Below are positions 36,224 to 45,700 of a DNA stretch of 64,000 nt, in pieces. Made by a program: the position numbers and the translations under genes. Position 1 is the first letter of the stretch. Every line of letters starts with the position of its first letter. The notes beneath the pieces were generated by a model. That model ran no database searches and was not told the DNA's origin. It was given only the letters and a program-made list of their open reading frames with translations. This stretch comes from Ruminococcus sp. (GTDB lineage Bacteria > Bacillota > Clostridia > Oscillospirales > Ruminococcaceae). The stretch spans positions 1-64,000 of the forward strand of contig JAKSQT010000003.1 in NCBI GenBank assembly GCA_024403995.1, in the 5' to 3' direction.

Positions 36224-36943
36224 ATGGCTTTGGAATACAGGATACCTTTTCAGTTCAAAGCTGGACAGTATAACAGCTTGGAATTACAGAATGTCAGCGG
36301 AGAATATATCACTTTAAAACTTGGAGAATGGGATGTTCTTACATATACAGTTCCGAAAAGTTCAAGAGAGTCAAGACTTTATAGCGTCAATGAACAGTCA
36401 ATGAAGAATGACTTGTATGCAACTTATAATGATGAAGGAATGCTGAAATATGTTGAGATAATATCAGGTGATGACACAAGACTTATCTTTATAAATTATT
36501 TAAGCAATGAGGACGCAAGAGCAGAGATAATGGATTTTGCAGAGCAGAGTGCTGATATAATTTCAGGTGAACTGCTCAAATACAAAGGAAAAGCCGCAAG
36601 ATTGTTTATTGAGTATTACAGGGCTGTTGAAGGCTTTGATTTTGCCGCAAAAATAGGAAGTGACATGGAAAAGCAGATGCTTATTGACAGCCTTCCACCG
36701 CATAAAAGAACGCCTGAATATGAAAGAATGATAGCTGACAATTGCGGAGATTATCCGCATGAAAACCGTATAGAGTGCGACAGCTATACACTGGGAGTAA
36801 TGCTTGACTGCTGTCCGAATGAGATATGCGGTGAACTTCTTGACATGGCAATAACTTATATGACAAATGCGATAAGGGACAGAGTAACTGACAAGCTTGA
36901 CAAAACCGATGATTTCAGGTTTATAGCCGAAGAATATGATTAA
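36224..36943 (+). CDS. Hypothetical soluble protein
   Basis: The 239-residue protein is not recognised. It has an N-terminal beta-rich part (1-110) and a helical C-terminal part with a Cys-Cys pair (about residue 200), no signal peptide and no membrane segment. AGGAG precedes the ATG. It lies 30 bases after the small membrane protein and 13 bases before the next membrane protein, which suggests a shared function with both. Confidence 0.65.
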   Translation: MALEYRIPFQFKAGQYNSLELQNVSGEYITLKLGEWDVLTYTVPKSSRESRLYSVNEQSMKNDLYATYNDEGMLKYVEIISGDDTRLIFINYLSNEDARAEIMDFAEQSADIISGELLKYKGKAARLFIEYYRAVEGFDFAAKIGSDMEKQMLIDSLPPHKRTPEYERMIADNCGDYPHENRIECDSYTLGVMLDCCPNEICGELLDMAITYMTNAIRDRVTDKLDKTDDFRFIAEEYD

Positions 36944-36956
36944 TGGAGCAAATAAT

Positions 36957-37628
36957 ATGAAAGATTTTTGGAAAAAAAGCAAATATTTATGGATAGGCGG
37001 CATCATGGGATTTGCACAGCAGCTTTTAGGACGGCTGGATTATTACCTTTACCACGGGCATGACATATTCAGCTTTTCTGCGATTATGGGCGGTTTATCG
37101 CTGTATGCCGCAATCATACTTTTTGTGATGAAAAGGGAAGTGCCGCCGAAACAGCAGTTCAGAGATCTTTTTCTGTATTTTTTAGGACTTGATTTCTTCT
37201 ATTACATATACATTTTTATTCTTGACATAATCACATATTTCACCAACAACAGCCATTCGGAAAAACTTTCCTTTTATTTCCAGCAGTCAAAAGGAGAAGC
37301 TGTTGATTTTATCATGTGGACAGTCATAGGCACAGCGGCAGGAATATGGGCATATGTTGCAGCTAAATCAAGGGATAAGGGAAGAAAAAAGATATACTGG
37401 ATAATGACAGTGCCGCTTTTTGGTGTTATGACAGCAGAGCTTGTAACTTATTCAATTTCCATGTATAAATATATTGCCGAGCAGTACAAAATATCTCATG
37501 GTCTTATGAATGCTGAAGACCGGAGACATGGATGTGCTATCGCAGATTTGCTGACAGCTTTGGTATCGCTTATAATATGCGTTTATTTCTTCTTCATCAA
37601 AAAGAAAAAAGCTGAAAAGGCTGAATAA
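36957..37628 (+). CDS. Hypothetical polytopic membrane protein
   Basis: The 223-residue protein has about five to six hydrophobic segments and a Lys-rich C-terminal tail. No family is recognised. The ATG at 36957 is chosen because GGAG sits 9 bases upstream; an in-frame ATG at 36936 overlaps the previous gene. It is the last gene of the operon and is followed by a strong terminator. Confidence 0.65.
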   Translation: MKDFWKKSKYLWIGGIMGFAQQLLGRLDYYLYHGHDIFSFSAIMGGLSLYAAIILFVMKREVPPKQQFRDLFLYFLGLDFFYYIYIFILDIITYFTNNSHSEKLSFYFQQSKGEAVDFIMWTVIGTAAGIWAYVAAKSRDKGRKKIYWIMTVPLFGVMTAELVTYSISMYKYIAEQYKISHGLMNAEDRRHGCAIADLLTALVSLIICVYFFFIKKKKAEKAE

Positions 37629-37635
37629 TAAGACA

Positions 37636-37672
37636 AAGCCCGAAAGATGTTTTTTATCTTTCGGGCTTTTTT
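37636..37672. terminator. Bidirectional terminator between the unknown operon and galE
   Basis: AAGCCCGAAAGAT pairs perfectly with ATCTTTCGGGCTT around a 7-base loop, with T runs on both strands. Confidence 0.92.
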
Positions 37673-37680
37673 ATGCGTTT

Positions 37681-38700
37681 TTATTTTTTGTATCCGTTTG
37701 GATTATTCTTCTGCCAGTTCCATGTGTCACGGCACATATCGGCGAGTGTTTTTTCCGTTTTCCAGCCGAGTACAGCCAGTGCCTTGTCAGCATTTGCATA
37801 GCTTTCAGGAAGGTCGCCTGCACGTCTGTCGCCGTAAACGTGATTTATTTTGATATCGTTTACCTTTTCAAAAGTATCAACAATTTCAGTTACGCTGTAC
37901 GGAGTGCCTGTACCAAGGTTGAATATCTCAACGCCGTCATGTCCGAGAACATAGTCAATAGCCTTGACATGACCTTTTGCGAGGTCAACAACATGGATAT
38001 AGTCACGGCGGCAGGTACCGTCAGGAGTGTCATAATCCTGACCGAAAATGGTGAGCTTTTCACGTCTGCCGACAGCTACCTGAGCAACATAAGGCATGAG
38101 GTTATTCGGGATACCCTGCGGATCTTCACCGATTCTGCCTGATTCATGAGCGCCGATAGGGTTGAAGTATCTGAGAAGAACAACAGAAAGCTCCTTGTCA
38201 GCCTTTGCGGCATCTTCAAGTATCTGCTCCATCATGACCTTAGTCCAGCCGTATGGGTTTGTGCAGGTACCTCTCTGCATCTGCTCAGTATAAGGAACAG
38301 GATTTTCCTCGCCGTAAACAGTAGCGCTTGATGAGAAGATTATCTTCTTGACGTTGTATTTGTTCATGCATTCAAGAAGTGAAAGTGTTGTATCAATGTT
38401 GTTGCGGTAATAGAGTACAGGCTTTGCTACGGATTCTCCGACAGCTTTCAGACCTGCGAAATGGATAACTGCATCGATCTCATTTTCCTTGAAAATTTCT
38501 TCAAGCTTGCAGGTGTCCTTGATATCGACTTCATAAGTTTTTACGGACTTGCCTGTTATCTCCTCCACACGCTTTACAGCTTCGGGACAGCTGTTTGAAT
38601 AGTTGTCTGCGATGATAACATCGTAGCCTGAATTAAGAAGCTCAACGGCTGTATGAGAGCCGATGTAGCCTGCGCCTCCTGCGAGTAAAATTCTGCTCAT
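37681..38700 (-). CDS. galE: UDP-glucose 4-epimerase
   Basis: The 339-residue enzyme interconverts UDP-glucose and UDP-galactose. It has G-G-A-G-Y-I-G-S-H at the N terminus, S-S-A-T-V-Y-G and the catalytic N-P-Y-G-W-T-K. Length is standard. It lies 21 bases after the phosphofructokinase gene, so it is probably transcribed with it; it may supply UDP-galactose for the surface polysaccharide genes further along. Confidence 0.94.
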   Translation of the reverse strand: MSRILLAGGAGYIGSHTAVELLNSGYDVIIADNYSNSCPEAVKRVEEITGKSVKTYEVDIKDTCKLEEIFKENEIDAVIHFAGLKAVGESVAKPVLYYRNNIDTTLSLLECMNKYNVKKIIFSSSATVYGEENPVPYTEQMQRGTCTNPYGWTKVMMEQILEDAAKADKELSVVLLRYFNPIGAHESGRIGEDPQGIPNNLMPYVAQVAVGRREKLTIFGQDYDTPDGTCRRDYIHVVDLAKGHVKAIDYVLGHDGVEIFNLGTGTPYSVTEIVDTFEKVNDIKINHVYGDRRAGDLPESYANADKALAVLGWKTEKTLADMCRDTWNWQKNNPNGYKK

Positions 38701-38721
38701 TCTGGAAATCTCCTTTTGTTA

Positions 38722-39939
38722 TTATTTCAATACTGATTCATGTATTGCAAAGTGTTTCGGGATTCCGTTCTCTTTGATGAGGTTGAGGTCTCCCTGAATA
38801 AGTGGGAGGAAGTAGCCGAGAGCGAAATCACGTATATTATTGCCTGCCGTATTGATATATTCTTTCGGCAGGAATTTTTCATTATTGGCGATACAGCCGG
38901 CATCTGCGGTCTCAATAACGACAGTGTACGGCATATCTGCGATGCGTCGGAAGACCATGACCTTGCCTGTTTCGCCTTCAAGGGCACAGCGAACGCCTGC
39001 CGCACCGACAGCTTCAGCCTCGTCGATATCAGTTTTTGAGCTGATATGAGAGGAACATCTCTGCATGACATTAAGTTCAATGGAACGGACCTTGCATCCT
39101 ATTTCCGAGCGGACTATTTCTTCAAGGTATTTGCCTATGCCTGAGAGATACTTGTGACCGAAATTATCAACAACGCCCGACTGAACGCCGTCAGGAACTT
39201 CAATACCCTCGGAAACAGCAACGATAACAGCCTTATGCTTGGACATTTCCTGTCTGACATCGCTGAGGAAGTTATCGAGTGAGAAGTTCATTTCGGGTAC
39301 ATATATAAGATGCGGAGCAGTTTCACCCATAGCATGGAGCACTGCGCTTGAAGCGGTGAGCCAGCCTGCGTGTCTGCCCATAATTTCTACGATAGTAACG
39401 GAAGGAATACTGTAAACTATGCTGTCGTGAGTGATCTCGTGCATTGTGGTAGCTACGTATTTTGCGGCAGAGCCGAAGCCCGGAGTATGGTCGGTAACGC
39501 AAAGGTCATTGTCGATAGTTTTCGGAATGCCGATGACTTTGACATCGAAACTGATGTGGGCGAAATATTCCGAAAGTTTGTTGACGGTATCCATTGAGTC
39601 GTTGCCGCCGATATAGAAGAATGCACCTATATTGCGTACTTTAAGCGTTTCGACTATCTTCTTGTATACGTCTTCATTCTCTTTCCAGTCGGGAAGCTTA
39701 TATCTGCATGAGCCGAGGACTGTTGACGGAGTCTGTCTGAGCAGTTCCATGTCGTTATTAGTGAGAATGATGGATTTGAGGTCTACGAGGTGATTTCCGA
39801 TAATACCCTCGATACCGTTGATAGAGCCGAAAATAGCGTCAATAGTTGACACTTTGAGTGACTCCTTGAAAACGCCTACGAGAGAGGCGTTGATGGCGCA
39901 GGTCGGACCGCCTGATTGTGCTACAGCAATGTTGATCAT
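38722..39939 (-). CDS. pfp: Phosphofructokinase, pyrophosphate-dependent type
   Basis: The 405-residue enzyme phosphorylates fructose 6-phosphate. Two positions point to pyrophosphate as donor: the loop reads G-G-N-D-S, with Asp where ATP enzymes have Gly, and P-K-T-I-D-N-D has Lys where ATP enzymes have Gly. The catalytic T-I-D-N-D and the M-G-R-H-A-G-W-L-T block are intact. The Asn in place of the usual first Asp of G-G-D is worth noting but I believe it recurs in this clade. AAAGGG precedes the ATG. It is the middle gene of gpsA-pfp-galE. Confidence 0.85.
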   Translation of the reverse strand: MINIAVAQSGGPTCAINASLVGVFKESLKVSTIDAIFGSINGIEGIIGNHLVDLKSIILTNNDMELLRQTPSTVLGSCRYKLPDWKENEDVYKKIVETLKVRNIGAFFYIGGNDSMDTVNKLSEYFAHISFDVKVIGIPKTIDNDLCVTDHTPGFGSAAKYVATTMHEITHDSIVYSIPSVTIVEIMGRHAGWLTASSAVLHAMGETAPHLIYVPEMNFSLDNFLSDVRQEMSKHKAVIVAVSEGIEVPDGVQSGVVDNFGHKYLSGIGKYLEEIVRSEIGCKVRSIELNVMQRCSSHISSKTDIDEAEAVGAAGVRCALEGETGKVMVFRRIADMPYTVVIETADAGCIANNEKFLPKEYINTAGNNIRDFALGYFLPLIQGDLNLIKENGIPKHFAIHESVLK

Positions 39940-40016
39940 TTTAATATCCCTTTCAAAATGAAAATCTATGACAGTATCATACGATACATATCACCAGAAT
40001 AAACCGCCGAATGCGG

Positions 40017-41027
40017 TCAGTCATGAAGTTCGGAGCGCTGTTTGCGCTTCATGAGATTGTCGAGAGCTTCCTGTGGGGAAATGCCCTCGAAAATTGCAGA
40101 GTTTACCGATGCGATTATCGGAAGTTCGATGTCGTAACGGCGAGAAAGCTCCATTGCAGGCTTAATAGCGTTGATACTTTCGACAACCATGCCTACTTTT
40201 TTTAGTGCAGTATCCACATCACAGCCTGAACCTATGAGCATACCTGCCTGATAGTTGCGGCTGTGCTGGCTGAGGGCGGTAACGATGAGGTCACCCATGC
40301 CTGCAAGACCGTAGAAGGTCTGTTCGTGGCAGCCCATTCTAATGCCGAGACGTTTTATTTCAGCAAGACCACGGGTAATGAGAGCCGCTTTTACGTTGTC
40401 GCCGAGACCAAGACCGTTGAGTATTCCTGATGCAAGAGCGATGATGTTTTTCAGCGCACCGCACAGCTCAACGCCCTTGATATCAGGGTTTGTGTATACT
40501 CTCATGCACGAGTTGGTGAAAACGTCCTGAATGAGATTTGCGGTCTCAAGGTCAGGACAGGCAGAGAGAATGGTAGTCGGCATGAATTTGATTACTTCCT
40601 CGGCGTGTGTCGGGCCTGAGAGAGCGGCGATATTTATGGATTTTTCTCTTACGATGTCACCAAGTTCATTTGTGATGACTTCGGACATAGTGAGAAGTGT
40701 GGACTCCTCGATGCCTTTTGCAACGCTTACTATTATCTGACCGTTTTTCAGATACGGAGCGATAGTTTTTGTGGTGGAACGGATAAATATTGACGGAACT
40801 GCCTCAACGAGGATATAGTTGTCGCTGCATACTTTCTGTATGTCAACGGTGAACTTCATATTTTCGGACAGGACTGTGTCAGGAAATTTCGGGTGGATAT
40901 GAGTCTTGTTAAGAGCTTCGATTTCTTCGGGCAGTGCAGACCACACGCTTATGTCGTGACCGCTTGCACAGAGGAGATTGGCAAGAGCTATGCCCCATGT
41001 GCCTGCGCCTAAAATACCTATTTTCAT
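40017..41027 (-). CDS. gpsA: Glycerol-3-phosphate dehydrogenase (NAD(P)+)
   Basis: The 336-residue enzyme makes sn-glycerol 3-phosphate for phospholipids and teichoic-type polymers. It has G-A-G-T-W-G-I-A-L-A, the catalytic Lys block A-L-K-N-I-I-A-L-A-S-G and G-N-x-K-A-A-L-I-T-R-G-type residues. The ATG at 41027 follows AAGGAG; an in-frame extension to 41090 is rejected. It is served by a consensus promoter at 41097-41125. Confidence 0.93.
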   Translation of the reverse strand: MKIGILGAGTWGIALANLLCASGHDISVWSALPEEIEALNKTHIHPKFPDTVLSENMKFTVDIQKVCSDNYILVEAVPSIFIRSTTKTIAPYLKNGQIIVSVAKGIEESTLLTMSEVITNELGDIVREKSINIAALSGPTHAEEVIKFMPTTILSACPDLETANLIQDVFTNSCMRVYTNPDIKGVELCGALKNIIALASGILNGLGLGDNVKAALITRGLAEIKRLGIRMGCHEQTFYGLAGMGDLIVTALSQHSRNYQAGMLIGSGCDVDTALKKVGMVVESINAIKPAMELSRRYDIELPIIASVNSAIFEGISPQEALDNLMKRKQRSELHD

Positions 41028-41096
41028 GATAGTTTGCTCCTTATTATTTATAGTACAGCCAAGGCAGCCTCCGCAGTACGGATTTGCCATAATTTG

Positions 41097-41125
41097 ATTA
41101 TAACAGATGAACCATATAATGTCAA
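41097..41125 (-). promoter_or_regulatory. Consensus promoter of gpsA-pfp-galE
   Basis: On the minus strand TTGACA (41125-41120), 17 bases, TATAAT (41102-41097). Confidence 0.85.
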
Positions 41126-41132
41126 GCGTTGA

Positions 41133-41236
41133 GAACTTGTTCGCATAGGAGATAGAGGCAACTTTTTGGCAAATTTAATTGCTGACTGCGTTAAAATCAC
41201 TTTAAATGTGAAAGCATTTCTGAAAAACTTCTGAGA
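41133..41236. repeat. Family B element, left half only
   Basis: The sequence from gaacttgttcgcatagga onward follows the copy at 2434 for about 90 bases, including tgctgactgcgttaaaatca and the core, then diverges. The right terminal repeat is missing. Confidence 0.72.
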
Positions 41237-41332
41237 AAAAGCAGATATTCACAGCTATGATTTATAAGTTAAAATATAATTATTATACAAAAATCAAAGG
41301 AAATAGTTGCGGTATTTACAAATTAAATATGA

Positions 41333-41370
41333 ATATATTGCAAACAGGTGTATATTATGGCTTGCAATAT
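41333..41370. promoter_or_regulatory. Inverted repeat upstream of the pilus promoter
   Basis: TATATTGCAA (41333-41342) and TTGCAATATA (41361-41370) form a perfect 10-base inverted repeat with an 18-base spacer, about 95 bases upstream of the pilus -35. It is a candidate operator; no regulator is identified. Confidence 0.45.
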
Positions 41371-41463
41371 ACTATTTGTATATCAGCGGTTGAATATCAT
41401 TCTAAATAGTGCACTATTTATACACATGGTTGTTGTGCAAGAATACAAAATAGAAAAATCGTA

Positions 41464-41492
41464 TTGACAAACGCTATTTTTAGGGGTATAAT
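41464..41492 (+). promoter_or_regulatory. Consensus promoter of the pilus operon
   Basis: TTGACA (41464-41469), 17 bases, TATAAT (41487-41492). The first gene starts at 41762, so the leader is about 260 bases, AT-rich. I looked for a cyclic-di-GMP riboswitch and did not find its conserved core. Confidence 0.83.
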
Positions 41493-41693
41493 GAATTTAG
41501 TTCAATTGGTACAACTTACTAATTTAATTTTGAAAAACGAATTTCTTTTATTAATAAAGTTTAATAATATGCTGCAAAGCACAAACATTATCATGCAAAT
41601 AAGATGTAACACAAGGAATAATCTACATTTTGTATATTAGCATAAAATTATTACTGTTTACTGTGACAAAAATATAAAAAGAGACACTATTAC

Positions 41694-41727
41694 ATATGTT
41701 TATTGATGCAAATTTCAATAAACATAT
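41694..41727 (+). promoter_or_regulatory. Perfect 12-base hairpin/dyad in the pilus leader
   Basis: ATATGTTTATTG (41694-41705) pairs with CAATAAACATAT (41716-41727) around a 10-base loop, 18 bases before the GCGGAGG of the first gene. It could be a protein-binding dyad or an mRNA hairpin that controls translation. Confidence 0.55.
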
Positions 41728-41761
41728 TATTTGTTTTATTATTGCGGAGGAAATTTTTATT

Positions 41762-42109
41762 ATGACCGATAAGGAACTGAGCAAACTCAAACGAACCGAA
41801 CTTCTTGAACTGATGCTCTATATGCGTGAGGAGATCGATAATCTTCAGAAAGAAAACGAGGAGCTGAAAAAACAGATCAGCGATAATGGCATAAATCGTT
41901 CGATGCTCGAAAAAATCATGAAGGCTGTATGCCGTGATGATGAGCCTGAAAAATCAGATGAAAATGTGAAAGCAGCTCTCCCTGAAAATGATGATGAGAT
42001 ATCTGCTGAAAAAACAGATATTACCGTGGACAGCGGTGAATCTGAAACAGCGGAAACAACAGAAAATATTGAAGAAACAGGCGAGGAAAACAGTAATGAA
42101 AAAGGCTGA
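41762..42109 (+). CDS. Small coiled-coil acidic protein, first gene of the pilus operon
   Basis: The 115-residue protein has a helical N-terminal half with heptad-like leucines (residues 1-50) and an acidic Glu/Thr/Asp-rich tail. No signal peptide is present. GGAGG lies 10 bases before the ATG at 41762; the in-frame ATG at 41696 falls inside the leader hairpin and is rejected. It overlaps the signal peptidase gene by 14 bases. The role is unknown, perhaps as a cytosolic partner of pilus secretion. Confidence 0.7.
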   Translation: MTDKELSKLKRTELLELMLYMREEIDNLQKENEELKKQISDNGINRSMLEKIMKAVCRDDEPEKSDENVKAALPENDDEISAEKTDITVDSGESETAETTENIEETGEENSNEKG

Positions 42110-42692
42110 GCTGAAAAAATCAATAAATGAGCTACCCTCAGCCAAGCAGCTTGAACAGGAACTGAACAGTGTGAGATACCGCAGGAATTTTGTGAAGATA
42201 CTCGGTAATACAGTTGCTTCACTTCTCGTTGTTGCGGCGGCAGCGACACTGATAGCTATGCTGTTCCTGCCTTTCCTGAGAGTCACAGGCTCAAGCATGA
42301 CTCCAACATTATATAATGATGAAATGATCGTCTGCTCAAAACGAAGCAATTTCAAATCGGGAGATGTTGTTGCATTTTACTATAACAACAAGATACTCCT
42401 GAAACGAGTTATCGGAACATCAGGCGACTTCATAAATATTACCGAAGACGGAACAGTTTATCTCAACGGAGAAATTCTCGATGAACCATATGTCGAGGAC
42501 AAGGCTCTTGGTGAATGTGACATTCCGCTTCCTTATCAGGTTCCCGACAACAGAATTTTTGTAATGGGTGACCATCGTTCAGTCTCAGTTGACAGCCGTT
42601 CAGTATCAGTCGGTTGCATTGCTGACGAATATGTTATCGGAAAAGTTATTTTCCGCATATGGCCGCCCGAAAAAATAGGCACAGTACAATAA
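42096..42692 (+). CDS. lepB: Signal peptidase I of the pilus locus
   Basis: The 198-residue membrane protease has a basic N terminus, one membrane helix (about residues 31-55) and the S26 domain. The catalytic Ser is in G-S-S-M-T-P-T and the Lys in L-L-K-R-V-I-G, so unlike some pilus-locus SipA proteins it keeps both catalytic residues. M-G-D-H-R-S-V-S-V-D-S-R-S is also present. GAGG lies upstream of the ATG. It probably processes the pilins encoded downstream. Confidence 0.88.
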   Translation: MKKAELKKSINELPSAKQLEQELNSVRYRRNFVKILGNTVASLLVVAAAATLIAMLFLPFLRVTGSSMTPTLYNDEMIVCSKRSNFKSGDVVAFYYNNKILLKRVIGTSGDFINITEDGTVYLNGEILDEPYVEDKALGECDIPLPYQVPDNRIFVMGDHRSVSVDSRSVSVGCIADEYVIGKVIFRIWPPEKIGTVQ

Positions 42693-42757
42693 AGAATACA
42701 ATATCCAACAATAGATCTTGTTTCTATCTGAACAATTGCTTTTTCAAGGAGGTGACA

Positions 42758-45700
42758 GTGTTGAAAAGATTTCAGTCTATTATCCAGACTTATCTTAATG
42801 ACCACGAAAAACATAAAAAACAATTAGCAGTTTTACTTGCATTATCAATACTTGTCTTCTTTACTGTACCGCTTGGTCTTATGAAACCGGCAAAAAGTAT
42901 GACAAGTCCGAAAGTAAGCCCTGTTACACCTGAAATACCGGTTGTACAGCTTAATTATACCGGCAGTGACGGACGTGAAAAGGTCACAAATGCTGCCGAT
43001 GCTGACGGAAATATCGTTGACGGAATTATTTACAGCCCGCAAGAGGCAGACCTCATTACCCTGTTTTTCGGAAACAAGGATGATTACAGCGGATACAACA
43101 TGACTCTTGACGATGCGCTTAATCTTTCCAAAAGCACATATTTCCTCGGTCTTGCAAGTGACTTCTGTGCATTTGTTGAGAACGATTTTACTGCATCTGC
43201 TGCTGACTGTGAGGGACGTATCGCAGCCGGAGGAGATATCAGTTTCAAAGGCGAATGGAATTATCAGATAGGAAGCGGCGACTATGCATCAATGACTGCC
43301 CTCAGATATACTGATAATTATTCTAACGAAACAGTAAAAGAGACAGGCAATGTAGTTTCCGGATATGCCCATGTAATATGCGGCGGAAAACTTTACAGAA
43401 TCAATCATCTGTCCACAGGCAAGGGCAGACAGAGTGACTCAAATATGCATAAGTATTCAGGCGGCGCTCTTACTGTTTACTATGACCTTGATGAAGACGT
43501 ATTCAAGCGCTTTCTCGTAGGCGACGTTGCAGGTTCACTTCATCTCAGCGATGAAAAAGAGGATATACCATTCTCAATAAGTCATAAGCACGAATATCCC
43601 GGTGAATGCGGCGACAATTGTACCCACGATTATCTTGGAAATGTAAACGAACTGGCTCAGATGTATGAATATCCTGACCTTAAAAAAGTCATCACTTCAA
43701 TATTCGCAACACTCAGAAGCCGTTCTGATACACTTTACAGCATCGGCGGCATCCCTGCAAAGGAAACAAGCGGAAATTCAATTCTGTTTGAAGCTCCTGA
43801 GGGAACAACCGACAGCACAATTTATTTCTATCTTCCTGAATGGAAATTATCCTATAATGAAGTAAGATTCAAGAATATCCCTGAAGATGCACATATCGTC
43901 ATAAACTGCGGCAATGAAGGCGAGGTAAAGATCCAGCACGGCGGCACAGTAAAGACATATTTCGTAAATTCAAACAATCAGATAATAAAGGATATATCCA
44001 ATCAGGGCGGTAACTCATCAAACAACAGCAAGGATTCCGAAAGAATTATCTATAATTATCCAAAGGCTACAAATCTGGATATATCATGCAACTATAACGG
44101 AACTATTCTTGCTCCGAATGCTGATGTAACATCATCATTCAACTGCGAAGGTCACCTTTCCGGTGCGCTTGTCGCAAAATCTTTCAACGGCGGTCTTGAA
44201 TTCGGTTACAGACCATACCGTGGAACAAGCAGTATCGTATCACTTAAATCAGGCTATATTGTTCCTGTAGATAAGATATGCGCCGACACAGTAAACAGCT
44301 TTGTACAGAATGCCAAGCTTGCAGTATATAAGTGCGATGCATACGGCAATCTCACAGACAGCGTTTTCGAGTGGACAAGCGGCAATGGCTCACAGTATGT
44401 TCCGTTCCCGTCAATGATAGACTTCTCGGGCGGTACTGATTATCTGAATATGCAGCCTGATGCTTCATTGAATATGTCTCCGCCAGGCGGAAAATATTCA
44501 GGCGGCAATCTGCTTAACAGCAAAAAGAGCAGTGATGCAGATGAAAATAACGAAGAAGAATTGACTGATGAAATTGAAGTCACCGAACCCGTTACAGAAG
44601 AAACTACGGAGGAAATGACTGCGGAGACTACAGAAGCCGACGCAGAAGAAACAACCGTAGAAACATCCGAAACTGCGGCAGAGGAAACAAGTATCGAAGT
44701 TACCGAAACAGTAACGGAAGAAATTGTGACAGAAGCAGCATCTGCTGATGATGAGGAGATAATTGAGGCTGAATTCAATGGGGAAAGTCCTGAAACTATC
44801 GATGTGCTTGCGGATAGTCCGAAGTACAAGACATTCACTCAGAGATATGTCATCAAGGAGACACAGACTCCTGAAGGCTATTTCACAGTTGAGAATCAGG
44901 ATAAATACGTGACTGTAAAGGAAAAGGTTCTTCTTGGCAGCGAAAATATCGCAGTCATGACAAAGGATAACAAGAACTATTATTATCCGAAGAAATACAC
45001 GGTCACAGTCACTGTTGACGGCGCAGGTTCATGGACAGCCGACATCGATGACAGTAAAATGTACGGCAGCACCAATAAGAGCCGTGTTATCACTTTCCCT
45101 GACAAAAATGATAAATTTGAGATATTCGTTGATGACAACAACAGCAATATCATAAGCGCAGTATATAATGACAGCGCAAATATTGACTGTTCAAAAGCGT
45201 ATATTATCCCGACGGGAGTGAATAATTATTATTTCGATCCCGATATGGAAATGATATCTTTTGTTTCTGATATGAATGTTAAAATTGAAAACCGTCCGGG
45301 ACTGCTTTTCCAGAAAGTCGATGAAACAGGAAAGGTTCTTGTTGATACTTACAAGAAAGATGTTAACGGAGACTATGAAAAAGACAGCAACGGAAATTTA
45401 ATTATTGATCAGGAAGCACCAACGGTTCAACTTATTACATTTGATAATTATGCAATGAGTCCATATGATCTGCATCCAATCAGCACTTTTAAAGGAAGTC
45501 TGCAAATTGATCCGCAAGATCTTGATTCAGGTAAAGTTTATATGCTGTATGAAAATCCAAATAATACAGAAAACTGCGGATATCACAGTTCGGATGGTTT
45601 GTTTTTTGTTTATGACAATACCAGACCAACTGAATTGCAAGTAGGATATATTGAAAATATTGGATTTGATGATATTACCGGTACTTATTATTTGCGGAAT

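Noticed and set aside
38722..39939. Asn in the G-G-N-D-S loop of phosphofructokinase as a novelty
   Set aside because: It departs from textbook ATP and PPi enzymes, but I believe the same loop recurs in related Firmicutes, so it is probably a clade trait.
41493..41693. Cyclic-di-GMP or other riboswitch in the pilus leader
   Set aside because: A gcaaagcac stretch was noticed, but the following conserved GEMM core and tetraloop-receptor parts are absent and the region is very AT-rich.
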